Positions 23,627 through 30,509 of a DNA stretch of 40,936 nucleotides are shown piece after piece. Origin of the DNA: Nocardioides sp. (GTDB lineage Bacteria > Actinomycetota > Actinomycetes > Propionibacteriales > Nocardioidaceae); the NCBI RefSeq assembly GCF_014360585.1, contig NZ_JACIXG010000046.1, forward strand, positions 1 through 40,936, written 5' to 3'. The position numbers and the translations under genes are program-made. The stretch's first letter is position 1. The number at the start of each line of letters is the position of its first letter. Under the pieces are notes generated by a model. The model saw only the letters and a program-made list of their open reading frames with translations, had not been told where the DNA came from and did no database searches.

Positions 23627-24103
23627 ATGAGCCTCAGCGCGACCGTCGTCGTCGCCTCCAACCGCGCCTCGGCCGGTGTCTACGAGGACACCACCGGACC
23701 CCTTCTGGTCGCCTTCCTGGAAGAGCTCGGCTTCGAGGTCGGCCCACCCGAGGTCGTACGCGACGGCGACCCGGTCGGCGAGGCGATCGCCCGCGCCGCT
23801 GAGGCGGGGGCCCGGGTCGTCCTCACCACCGGCGGCACCGGGCTGACCCCCACCGACCGCACCCCCGAAGTCACCCGTCCGCTGCTCGACCGCGAGATCC
23901 CCGGCATCGCCGAGGGCATCAGAGCGGCCGGAGTGGCCAAGGGGATCCCGACGGCGCTACTGTCCCGCGGTCTGGCCGGTCAGATCGGAGCGTGCGTGGT
24001 GGTGAACCTTCCCGGGTCCAGGGGCGGCGTGAAGGACGCGATCGACGTGCTGCGTCCGGTGCTGCCCCACGCCGTGGAGCAGTCGGTCGGCAGCGACCAC
24101 TGA
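23627..24103 (+). CDS. MogA/MoaB family molybdopterin adenylyltransferase
   Basis: 158-residue enzyme that adenylylates molybdopterin before molybdate insertion. Features are VVVASNRASAGVYEDTTGP, VVLTTGGTGLTPTDRTPEVT (the MPT-binding TGGTG), LSRGLAGQIGACVVVNLPGS and GGVKDAIDVL. The start at 23627 (MSLSATVVV) places the fold at the N-terminus as in homologues. An in-frame ATG at 23594 overlaps the moaC stop but encodes the repeat-derived MSERQRANIGS; neither start has a clear ribosome site, so the choice is open. It follows moaC in one operon. Confidence 0.93.
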   Translation: MSLSATVVVASNRASAGVYEDTTGPLLVAFLEELGFEVGPPEVVRDGDPVGEAIARAAEAGARVVLTTGGTGLTPTDRTPEVTRPLLDREIPGIAEGIRAAGVAKGIPTALLSRGLAGQIGACVVVNLPGSRGGVKDAIDVLRPVLPHAVEQSVGSDH

Positions 24104-24115
24104 TCGGCACCATCG

Positions 24116-24142
24116 ATGAGCGAGCGTCAGCGAGCGAGCCAT
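24116..24142 (+). repeat. 27-bp GAGCGAGCGTCAGCGAG repeat, copy 3
   Basis: ATGAGCGAGCGTCAGCGAGC plus GAGCCAT. It starts 83 bp before the ATG at 24199, the same spacing as copy 1 before dtxR; 20 dissimilar bases plus a few more separate it from the hairpin in both places. Confidence 0.8.
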
Positions 24143-24153
24143 GGATCTTTCAT

Positions 24154-24198
24154 CGGGCCAGATCCGTATTCTGGCGCTTGCGCTACGGAGGTGGCCCG
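24154..24198 (+). promoter_or_regulatory. Shine-Dalgarno-containing hairpin abutting the rimJ-like start, copy 2
   Basis: Stem CGGGCCA/TGGCCCG (24154-24160/24192-24198), TCCGTA/TACGGA (24163-24168/24184-24189) and GCGC-TT-GCGC (24174-24183). The two outermost pairs are C-G and G-C here but G-C and C-G in copy 1, so pairing is kept while bases change. GGAGG lies in the 3' strand; the ATG follows directly. Confidence 0.7.
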
Positions 24199-24798
24199 AT
24201 GACTGATTCCGGCTGGCCCGCCGTACTCTCCCACGGTGCGGTGACCGTACGCCCGCTCGATCGGACCGACGCCAAGGCGTGGACCGATGCGCGCCGCCGC
24301 TCGGCCGCCTGGCTGCACCAGTGGGACGCGACCGTGCCGCCGGGATCGACTGCTCGGCCGACGACCTTCGCGAGCCTCGTACGTCGTCTTCGGCGGCAGG
24401 CCAAGCGCGGGGTGACCTACCCGTTCGCGATCGAGGTAGACGGTGTTTTCGCTGGTCAGGTCACGGTCAACAACATCGTGCGCGGCTCGGCGCAGTTCGC
24501 CTCGATCGGCTACTGGATCGACCAGGACTTCGCCGGGCGAGGGGTGATGCCGCTGTCAGTGGCGCTGGTCATCGACCACTGTTTCACCACCGCCAAGCTG
24601 CACCGGATCGAGATCTGCATCCGGCCGGAGAACACCAACTCATTGCGCGTCGTGGAGAAGCTGGGCATCAACGAGATCGGCTATGCGCCTCGATTTCTGC
24701 ATATCGACGGCGCCTGGAGAGATCACCGTATCTTCGCGATAACGGTTGAAGAATGTCACCAAGGAATGCTGGCCAGACTAGGTTTGTCACCTGAATGA
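24199..24798 (+). CDS. RimJ/RimL-like GNAT N-acetyltransferase
   Basis: 199-residue acetyl-CoA-dependent acetyltransferase. The order is VTVRPLDRTDAKAWTDARRR (beta1-alpha1), YPFAIEVDGVFAGQVTVNNI, SIGYWIDQDFAGRGVMPLSV (the acetyl-CoA loop; here FAGRGVM), IEICIRPENTNSLRVVEKLG and GYAPRFLHIDGAWRDH, all typical of the RimJ branch that acetylates protein N-termini. In mycobacteria a rimJ homologue (Rv0995) also follows moeA1. Its ribosome site is inside the hairpin at 24154-24198, the same arrangement as dtxR. The target protein is unknown. Confidence 0.93.
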   Translation: MTDSGWPAVLSHGAVTVRPLDRTDAKAWTDARRRSAAWLHQWDATVPPGSTARPTTFASLVRRLRRQAKRGVTYPFAIEVDGVFAGQVTVNNIVRGSAQFASIGYWIDQDFAGRGVMPLSVALVIDHCFTTAKLHRIEICIRPENTNSLRVVEKLGINEIGYAPRFLHIDGAWRDHRIFAITVEECHQGMLARLGLSPE

Positions 24799-24878
24799 GG
24801 CATTGACTTCGGCGTGTCCTGCTGAAATCACACAAGTCACACGCGACACACCACAGCACGTCCGCCTACGGGCTGGTA

Positions 24879-25736
24879 ATGGCTCCTACGCTTCTTGACG
24901 TGGACCCGAGCGCACTCATCTTCGTCGCCCTCGCCGTGGCGTGGGCGGTGTACTTGGTGCCGAAAGCGCTCGAGCAGAACGCGACGGCCGAGGATGGGAC
25001 CAAGAGCCGGGCGAGCGTCGCGATCTCCAAGTCCCGCAGGATCCTCGCACGCCGAGAGGCCACCAGCAAGGACTCCACCGACCTGGTGACCGAGAAGTCG
25101 TCGAAGAAGTCCGAGCCGGAGGTCGAGGCGGAGGTCGAGGTCGATGAGGCCGAGGAGCGCGCTCCGCGGCCCGTCCCGATGGCCGTACGCCGCCGCGCGG
25201 CTCGCGCCGCGGCCAAGCGCCGCAGCATCGTGCTCGGTGTGCTCGGCTTCGGTCTGGTCCTGGTCAGCGCTCTCGCCGGCTTCGGTGTCTTCGGGCCGGC
25301 GTGGATCACGATCCCGGCCGCGCTGGTCGCCGCCTGGCTGGTCACCTGCCGGGTCAGCGTCCGCCACCAGCGGGAGGTCTGGGCGCGGATCCCGTTCCCC
25401 GAGGACGTCCCCGAGCCGGGGCCGGCCGCCCCGCCTCGGGTCACCTTCGACATCGACCAGGACACCGGCGACCTGGTCGCCGTCGTCGAGCACGACGACA
25501 CCGGCGAGCAGCTCCCGGCGGGCTCCTGGAAGCCGGTGGAGACACCGCTGCCGACGTACGTCTCCAAGGAGGCAGCACCGCGCCGCACCGTGCGCACCAT
25601 CGACCTGGACGCCACCGGCGTGTGGAGCTCGGGTCGCAACGCCGCCGACTCCGAGCTCGTCCGCCAGGCCGAGGAGGCCGAGCGTGCCGCAGCCGAGGCA
25701 GCCGAGGCGGCGCGCGCCCGCGCCACCGGCACCTGA
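24879..25736 (+). CDS. Divisome-associated membrane protein, GlpR/SepX-like
   Basis: 285 residues: an N-terminal membrane helix (SALIFVALAVAWAVYLVPKAL), a charged cytoplasmic segment of about 90 residues rich in Lys/Glu/Val, and a hairpin of two helices around 118-155 (IVLGVLGFGLVLVSALAGFG, then TIPAALVAAWLVTCRV). An acidic, Ala-rich C-terminal tail ends in a probable helix (EEAERAAAEAAEAARARA). The topology and the position after moeA/glp and rimJ match corynebacterial GlpR (mycobacterial Rv0996) and Streptomyces SepX, cell-division membrane proteins. Assignment rests on synteny and layout, not a unique motif. The start at 24879 has a weak ribosome site. Confidence 0.75.
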   Translation: MAPTLLDVDPSALIFVALAVAWAVYLVPKALEQNATAEDGTKSRASVAISKSRRILARREATSKDSTDLVTEKSSKKSEPEVEAEVEVDEAEERAPRPVPMAVRRRAARAAAKRRSIVLGVLGFGLVLVSALAGFGVFGPAWITIPAALVAAWLVTCRVSVRHQREVWARIPFPEDVPEPGPAAPPRVTFDIDQDTGDLVAVVEHDDTGEQLPAGSWKPVETPLPTYVSKEAAPRRTVRTIDLDATGVWSSGRNAADSELVRQAEEAERAAAEAAEAARARATGT

Positions 25737-25790
25737 AGCCATCCTGATTCGGTAACACCCGCGACGAGGTGCTAACGTTTCTCATCGCTT

Positions 25791-25866
25791 GGGGCTGTGG
25801 CGCAGTTGGTAGCGCGTCTCGTTCGCAATGAGAAGGCCAGGGGTTCGAATCCCCTCAGCTCCACCA
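25791..25866 (+). tRNA. tRNA-Ala (anticodon CGC), CCA encoded
   Basis: Cloverleaf with acceptor GGGGCTG/CAGCTCC, D stem GCGC/GCGC, anticodon stem TCTCG/TGAGA (one G-T pair) with loop TTCGCAA (anticodon CGC, reading GCG), T stem AGGGG/CCCCT and an encoded CCA. An integrase cassette starts about 170 bp downstream, so its 3' half is the likely integration site. Confidence 0.96.
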
Positions 25867-25881
25867 AGAAATACCAGGTCA

Positions 25882-25928
25882 GAGCGGGCATCCGGCATCC
25901 AGAACCAAGGATGAACAGATGCCCGCTC
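25882..25928. repeat. Inverted repeat just downstream of tRNA-Ala
   Basis: GAGCGGGCATC (25882-25892) and GATGCCCGCTC (25918-25928) are perfectly complementary over 11 bp around a 25-bp loop. It may be the tRNA terminator, or an integrase/excisionase arm site at the element's left end. There is no clear T run. Confidence 0.55.
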
Positions 25929-26037
25929 CGCGTTTACTCCGCGAATTCAGCCAAACCACCGCTCAGCTCGAGACGACATGGTCGAGGTGCCTCGGGCCGT
26001 CTCGGCCACTCGCGGCAGGCTCGGTGCCTTGGGGTGC

Positions 26038-26313
26038 ATGGACACCAACCACAACGCCCACGACAACCCCGACGCCTACGACGCCCACGCCGCGACTGCG
26101 CCGTTCGGAGACGTGCTCACCCTCTCCGAACTCTGCGCCCACCTCCACGTCCCCATCCAGACCCTCTACGACCTGCGCTCCCAGGGCCGCGGGCCGCGGG
26201 GATTCCGAGTCGGCCGCGAACTTCGGTTCCGGGCGGGCGAGATCGAGGCTTGGCTGGCCAGCCTGGAGGAGGAGGACGCCCAACGTCATCGTCCCGACGC
26301 GGAGGCCGGCTGA
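26038..26313 (+). CDS. Excisionase-like helix-turn-helix protein (HTH_17/AlpA type)
   Basis: 91-residue small DNA-binding protein. After a His/Asn/Asp-rich N-terminus comes a MerR-like HTH: LTLSELCAHLHVPIQTLYDL, then GRGPRGFRVGRELRFRAGEIEAWL, the standard excisionase/AlpA core. ATG 26038 has GGGG upstream; a longer frame to 25978 lacks a site and would run into the inverted repeat region. It lies 15 bp before the integrase gene, the usual xis-int order of actinobacterial integrative elements, so it probably directs excision. Confidence 0.85.
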   Translation: MDTNHNAHDNPDAYDAHAATAPFGDVLTLSELCAHLHVPIQTLYDLRSQGRGPRGFRVGRELRFRAGEIEAWLASLEEEDAQRHRPDAEAG

Positions 26314-26328
26314 CGGGGGTGAGCGGTG

Positions 26329-27594
26329 ATGACTCGACCGCGCATCGACATCGGCACCTACGGCACGATCACCACTCGCCGTAAGGGTGAGAAGACGATC
26401 GCTGAGACCCGGGTGCGCGATGCCGACGGCAGGGTCCGGCAGGTTCGGGTCAGCCGAGAGACAGCACCGCAGGCACGGCGTGAACTCAAGAAGCGACTGC
26501 TACGCCGCCCCGGATTCGGTCACGCCGGCGACCTGCGCCCCGACGCGCCGTTCACCACCCTCGTCGAACGCTGGGACGCTGACCTGGAGACCAAGGAGCT
26601 GGCCGACGGCACCAAGGACCACTACCGCGACCAAGTCCGCCTGTACATCATGCCCGCGTTCGAGCACTTCACCCTCGCCGAACTCACCACAGGCCGAGTG
26701 GAGGCGCTACTCAATGCCCAGGAGGCCGACTCGCCCTCCCGCGCCCGCAAGACCCGCACTGTGCTCAACCTGCTCTTCGGCTACGCACTGCGCCACGACG
26801 CGATCAACCGCAACCCCGTCCAGGGCACCTCACGGCTGCGAGCGGTGAAGAACAAGCCGAAGGCGCTCACCCTCGAACAGGTCAGCAAGATCCGCGAGGC
26901 CGCCGCCAACTGGCGCACCCAGCCCGGGCTGCCGGGCCCGAAACCCGACGGCCAGGTCCGAGACATCATCGAGATCCTGCTCGGCACCGCGATGCGCCCG
27001 GGCGAGGTGCTGGCCCTGCGCCCCTGCGACATCACCGACGGCCCGGCCGGGATGATCGCCGCGGTCACAGGCACCGTGGTGCAGCGTAAGAAGAAAGGCA
27101 CCTTCCGCCAGGAACGCCCCAAGACCGACTCCTCGAACCGGCTCGTCCCGGTCCCGGAGTTCGCTGCTGCGGTGATCCGCCGCCGGCTGCGCGGCGTCCC
27201 AACTGAGCGCACCATCTTCGCCGGCCGCACCGGTGGCCCGCTGGTCCCGCCCAACGTACGCCGCACCTTCCGCGAGTTTCTGGTCGACGCGGGCTTGGGT
27301 GACTCCGGGATCAGCCTGCGCTGGTACCGCCGCACCGGAGCAACTGTCATCGCCCGTGGCATGGACAGTGATGCGGCAGCCACGTTCCTGGGCCACACCT
27401 CATCGGCGATCACCGAAGGCTTCTACATCGAGGTCGACACCACCATCGACCGGACCCCAGCCTCCCACATGGAGCGCACCTTCCGCTGGGAGAGCCCCGA
27501 CGGCACCCTGCTCACCCTCCCGCCCGCCCCCGGGGAGGACGACGTCATCGCGCGGGTCGAGCAGGAGGTTGATGACGGTGACGCCGCCGCGTGA
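26329..27594 (+). CDS. Tyrosine-type site-specific integrase
   Basis: 421 residues: N-terminal arm-binding region, SAM-like core-binding domain (about 65-165) and catalytic domain. Catalytic residues are Arg223 (AMRPGEVLAL), box II at RWYRR (Arg331 where most enzymes have His, Arg334), His356 in LGH and nucleophile Tyr366 (GFYIE). The ATG at 26329 follows GGGGGTGAG; the adjacent GTG at 26326 is equally possible. It sits directly after tRNA-Ala and xis, so it presumably integrates the element into that tRNA. Confidence 0.94.
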   Translation: MTRPRIDIGTYGTITTRRKGEKTIAETRVRDADGRVRQVRVSRETAPQARRELKKRLLRRPGFGHAGDLRPDAPFTTLVERWDADLETKELADGTKDHYRDQVRLYIMPAFEHFTLAELTTGRVEALLNAQEADSPSRARKTRTVLNLLFGYALRHDAINRNPVQGTSRLRAVKNKPKALTLEQVSKIREAAANWRTQPGLPGPKPDGQVRDIIEILLGTAMRPGEVLALRPCDITDGPAGMIAAVTGTVVQRKKKGTFRQERPKTDSSNRLVPVPEFAAAVIRRRLRGVPTERTIFAGRTGGPLVPPNVRRTFREFLVDAGLGDSGISLRWYRRTGATVIARGMDSDAAATFLGHTSSAITEGFYIEVDTTIDRTPASHMERTFRWESPDGTLLTLPPAPGEDDVIARVEQEVDDGDAAA

Positions 27595-27620
27595 TGCTGT
27601 TCGGGCGTGTCGACGCCGGT

Positions 27621-27642
27621 GGTGATGGCCGGGCCCGTCACC
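27621..27642. terminator. Hairpin between convergent int and XRE genes
   Basis: GGTGATGG/CCGTCACC form an 8-bp stem (one G-T pair) with a 6-base loop between the integrase stop and the XRE stop. No T tract; a weak bidirectional terminator at best. Confidence 0.3.
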
Positions 27643-28312
27643 AGTGCCGCATCAGCGCTCGGATCTGATCGGGGTCCAACCCGTATTCGGCCAGCCGCCG
27701 GAACACCCGCAGCCTCTTCGCGCGGGTCGCGGTTCGGCGTCGGTAGTCCTGCCCCCATGCCTGAGCGTCGGCGAGGATCAGCTCCTCGATGGCTTGATCC
27801 TTGGTCCAGCCGATCAACGGCCACCACGCCTCGCAAATCTCCGGAGGCAGGCCGTCAACCAGATCGGGCCATACGTCGACCAGAAGTGCAGCGTCGAGGT
27901 GCTCGAAGAGCTGCGTTTCGTCGCCGTAGCGCAACAGCCAGGCATAACCAGCAGCCCGCTTGTCGCGGTCACCCAGGGAGAACACCTTGTGATCGCGACC
28001 GTGCCATACCCATAGCGGCGCGAAGCACCGCTCGGGCGACAACCGCCACAGCCGGTTCGGCACCAGGGCCGTGGATCGCCCGGGCCCAGCGACCTCGATC
28101 TGGTGGAAGATGATCCGCTCGTTTAGAGCGAGCTCGAAGTCGAGGCAGCGCAAGATCCGCTCCAGGACCGCCAGGGTGGGCGACTTCGTGCCACGTTCGT
28201 AGGCCGACAGCGATGGCTGTGACGTTCCGCTTCGGCGCGCGAGCGTCTCTTGGGTCAGCCCGCGAGCAACGCGAGCGGCCTTCAACAGCGAGCCCTCGTG
28301 GCCGATGGCCAT
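27638..28312 (-). CDS. XRE-type helix-turn-helix regulator with C-terminal domain
   Basis: 224-residue protein. Residues about 5-65 are a Cro/CI-type HTH (LLKAARVARGLTQETLARRS, GTSQPSLSAYERGTKSPTLA). The remaining 160 residues are Trp/Arg-rich (RLWRLSPERCFAPLWVWHG, WWPLIGWTKDQAIEELIL) and not recognised. ATG 28312 puts the HTH at the N-terminus; a GTG at 28369 would add 19 residues. It is divergent from the unknown gene at 28402 with about 90 bp between starts, so it may control that gene and itself. It is a candidate maintenance or immunity regulator of the mobile element. Confidence 0.85.
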   Translation of the reverse strand: MAIGHEGSLLKAARVARGLTQETLARRSGTSQPSLSAYERGTKSPTLAVLERILRCLDFELALNERIIFHQIEVAGPGRSTALVPNRLWRLSPERCFAPLWVWHGRDHKVFSLGDRDKRAAGYAWLLRYGDETQLFEHLDAALLVDVWPDLVDGLPPEICEAWWPLIGWTKDQAIEELILADAQAWGQDYRRRTATRAKRLRVFRRLAEYGLDPDQIRALMRHW

Positions 28313-28401
28313 ACCAAAACATAACTCTTCGGATCTGGCACGCTCAAGAGGCGTCTTTGTGCGGTGCACCTACCTGGTGACAACCAGGAATGGGGGACTC
28401 G

Positions 28402-29244
28402 ATGAGCGTTGCAGACCAGTTTGGACTCGACGATCCAGCGTCACCGCTGCTCGCCGAAGCGCGAGAAGGATGGGAACGATGGTGCGCCGTCGACCCGCGC
28501 CTGGCCGTGGTCGATGACCTCGCGGACCTCAGAGAATGGACCCGCAAGGCCGATGTCGCGGACAAGACGGCGGTGTTACGGACTCTGGCGACTCTCACCG
28601 CCAGCGACCGGTCAGCAGTCGCAGCCCTGGTGTGGCTCCTGATCCCTGGAGCGTGCAGGGTCGCAGAAGGGCTGAGCGACCTGTCGCTCGACATCGATGC
28701 ACTGGTCGCCTCCGAGCTGTGGGTGCAGGCCTGTCAGGCGCATCGGTTACGAACGCCGTGGCTGGCCCGGGCACTCCTGAACGCGACCCGACGCGAGGTC
28801 ACAGCCTCCCTCGGTGTCGGCAGCCGTGCCGACCGCCACTGGAAGCATGTGCTGCTCACTGACGAGCTTGCCATGCTCGCGAGCTTCGCCAACGATCGCG
28901 CAGACCTGGAGGGGGAGGTCGCGCCGGAGGTGGAGTTGTGTGAGTTCCTCGACCAGGCAATCCGCGACCACGCTGTCGAGGAGGAGGATGTGCGCCTACT
29001 CCACGAGCTCGCCGCCGCCGCCGAGACCGTTAGCGCACCGCCACGTCGCGGACGACTCGGCTTGACCACACCTGCGGCCGTCGAGCTGGTAGCCCGCGAC
29101 CACCCACAGGCGGCCCGTACGCTGCGGCGACGCGCTGCGCGTTCGTTGGACCGGCTGAAGATCTATGCCGCGGTGTGGACCGACGACACCAGCTGGGAGC
29201 GTGGGTGTTCAGAGCAGAAGGGCCGGGAGATCGGTGCAGCCTGA
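28402..29244 (+). CDS. Unknown mobile-element protein, possibly sigma-factor-like
   Basis: 280-residue, all-helical, soluble protein. The middle (about 75-145: SAVAALVWLLIPGACRVAEG, ELWVQACQAHRLRTPWLARA) recalls sigma-70 region 2. The C-terminal part (TTPAAVELVARDHPQAARTL, RRRAARSLDRLKIYAAV) recalls a region-4-like HTH. Both are weak impressions. ATG 28402 has GGGGG six bases upstream and is preferred to ATG 28390. It lies between the XRE regulator and the HTH/relaxase block and is the only forward gene between int and the relaxase. I do not recognise its family; a transcription factor is a guess. Confidence 0.7.
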   Translation: MSVADQFGLDDPASPLLAEAREGWERWCAVDPRLAVVDDLADLREWTRKADVADKTAVLRTLATLTASDRSAVAALVWLLIPGACRVAEGLSDLSLDIDALVASELWVQACQAHRLRTPWLARALLNATRREVTASLGVGSRADRHWKHVLLTDELAMLASFANDRADLEGEVAPEVELCEFLDQAIRDHAVEEEDVRLLHELAAAAETVSAPPRRGRLGLTTPAAVELVARDHPQAARTLRRRAARSLDRLKIYAAVWTDDTSWERGCSEQKGREIGAA

Positions 29245-29314
29245 CCCGGCAGGTCGTGATGACACGATCCTGTGGAGTCTGCATGAGGTTTGGCGCCTGG
29301 CAGCGGTTCGATTC

Positions 29315-29665
29315 TCACCAGCGGCGGTTCGGCCGGCGTTGTCGGGAGTGCCAGTAGATCCAGTCTCGCTCTTCTTTGCCGAGATCTGGCGGCGGCAAGC
29401 TTCCCCGTTGCTTGAAGTGCCACATGACCGACCGTGCGCCGAGGGTCGTCATGCCGTCAGCCAGGAGTGCCTTGAAGGCGTCGAGTGATGCTCGGGTGAC
29501 CCGGTAGTGGGTCTGGCCTGGGGCGTAGAAGCGCCTGTCGAGGCACCAGCAGATCTCGTTGGCCTTCCAGATGGGGACGTCCAACTCCTCTGCAACCCGT
29601 CGGGCCGATACGAGCAGTTTGGGCGGGTCGGGCGGCTCCCAGTGCTCGGGCCGCATCTTCACCAC
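29315..29665 (-). CDS. Small HTH-like protein of unknown function
   Basis: 116 residues starting at a GTG run overlapping the previous stop (TGGTGGTGA), with an ATG three codons later as an alternative. The first half, LLVSARRVAEELDVPIWKAN with a following YRVTRASLDAFKALLADG, looks like a MerR/excisionase-type HTH. The second half is Arg/Trp-rich (WHFKQRGSLPPPD, ERDWIYWHSRQRRPNRRW). It follows the larger HTH gene in a reverse-strand operon that begins near the relaxase. Role unknown; replication or transfer accessory is possible. Confidence 0.65.
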   Translation of the reverse strand: MVKMRPEHWEPPDPPKLLVSARRVAEELDVPIWKANEICWCLDRRFYAPGQTHYRVTRASLDAFKALLADGMTTLGARSVMWHFKQRGSLPPPDLGKEERDWIYWHSRQRRPNRRW

Positions 29666-30261
29666 CAGCCTTTCCTGGACTCTCGCGGCATCGAGTTCAC
29701 CCAGGCGAGCAGCGATCCGTACACGATCCGATAGTTCCTCGCGCCCTCGCCGATGAAGACGCGGTCAAGATCACCGAGCGAGACTGCCTGACGGATCGCA
29801 TGCTCAGGGAGACTGAGCATCCACGCGGCCTCCTTGACAGTGATGAGGATCTTCTCATCGTACGGATCGCTCACGTCGCCAGAAAACAGCGCGTCTCCTG
29901 CTGGCCGGCCTCCTCGGCGTCGCTTACCGGCTGGCGAGTCGATGGTGAGGTCGACCTCGGGTTTGGCCTCCTTCTTCTTCCCAGGCCGCTCGCGTGCCGG
30001 TGTTGTTGCAGGCGCCTTGGACACCGGATCGGGTTGCGACCAGAAGTGGCCGGGCGGGTATGCCCCATGCTCGAGGTAATGGAGGCCGGCGGTTGTGAGC
30101 GTTGCATGCCATCGGGGTCCACGGCCCCTGATCTTGACGAGCCTTCGCCTCTCCAGAGCGCGTGCGGTCAGCCGCTGCGGGTTCGTCGCTTCGCCGGCAC
30201 CGGGATCCCTCGCAAGCCAGTTGAGCACCGCCAACTGGGTGTCATTGAGTCGTGCTGTCAC
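29659..30261 (-). CDS. Two-domain DNA-binding protein (wHTH + excisionase-like HTH)
   Basis: 200 residues. The N-terminal 60 (RLNDTQLAVLNWLARDPGAG, TARALERRRLVKIRGRGPRW) resemble a winged helix. A Lys/Pro-rich linker follows, and the C-terminus is HTH_17-like (ITVKEAAWMLSLPEHAIRQA, GARNYRIVYGSLLAWVNSMP). The start is GTG. The stop overlaps the start of the next small HTH gene. With the relaxase upstream on the same strand, it may be an auxiliary transfer or regulatory factor (inference). Confidence 0.75.
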   Translation of the reverse strand: MTARLNDTQLAVLNWLARDPGAGEATNPQRLTARALERRRLVKIRGRGPRWHATLTTAGLHYLEHGAYPPGHFWSQPDPVSKAPATTPARERPGKKKEAKPEVDLTIDSPAGKRRRGGRPAGDALFSGDVSDPYDEKILITVKEAAWMLSLPEHAIRQAVSLGDLDRVFIGEGARNYRIVYGSLLAWVNSMPRESRKGWW

Positions 30262-30272
30262 GTGCCCTGAGC

Positions 30273-30509
30273 CTAGGGCGATGATTCGGGGACCATCGAG
30301 CAGAACCGCGGGTAGACCGGCTCCGGGCGCGATCCGACTGCGAGGCCGCGAACGCAGGACTTCTGCACCGCACGCAGCGGATGCTGCTGCCGAGACAGCG
30401 TCGTCAAGACCTTCACCGTGGCGAGGGACCTGTGGGGAATCGGCAGACTTCCCAGAAGACGAGGCTCTCTTGGAGCGAGATAGGGTCCGAACGTGACGGG
30501 GTGGGTCAC
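30273..30509 (-). CDS. Possible 78-residue ORF overlapping the relaxase stop
   Basis: A GTG start overlaps the relaxase stop codon (GTGA) and the frame runs 78 codons into the gap before the HTH gene. The translation has no recognisable domain, and codon use is less GC3-biased than its neighbours. The overlap is the only positive sign, so it may be spurious. Confidence 0.25.
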   Translation of the reverse strand: MTHPVTFGPYLAPREPRLLGSLPIPHRSLATVKVLTTLSRQQHPLRAVQKSCVRGLAVGSRPEPVYPRFCSMVPESSP

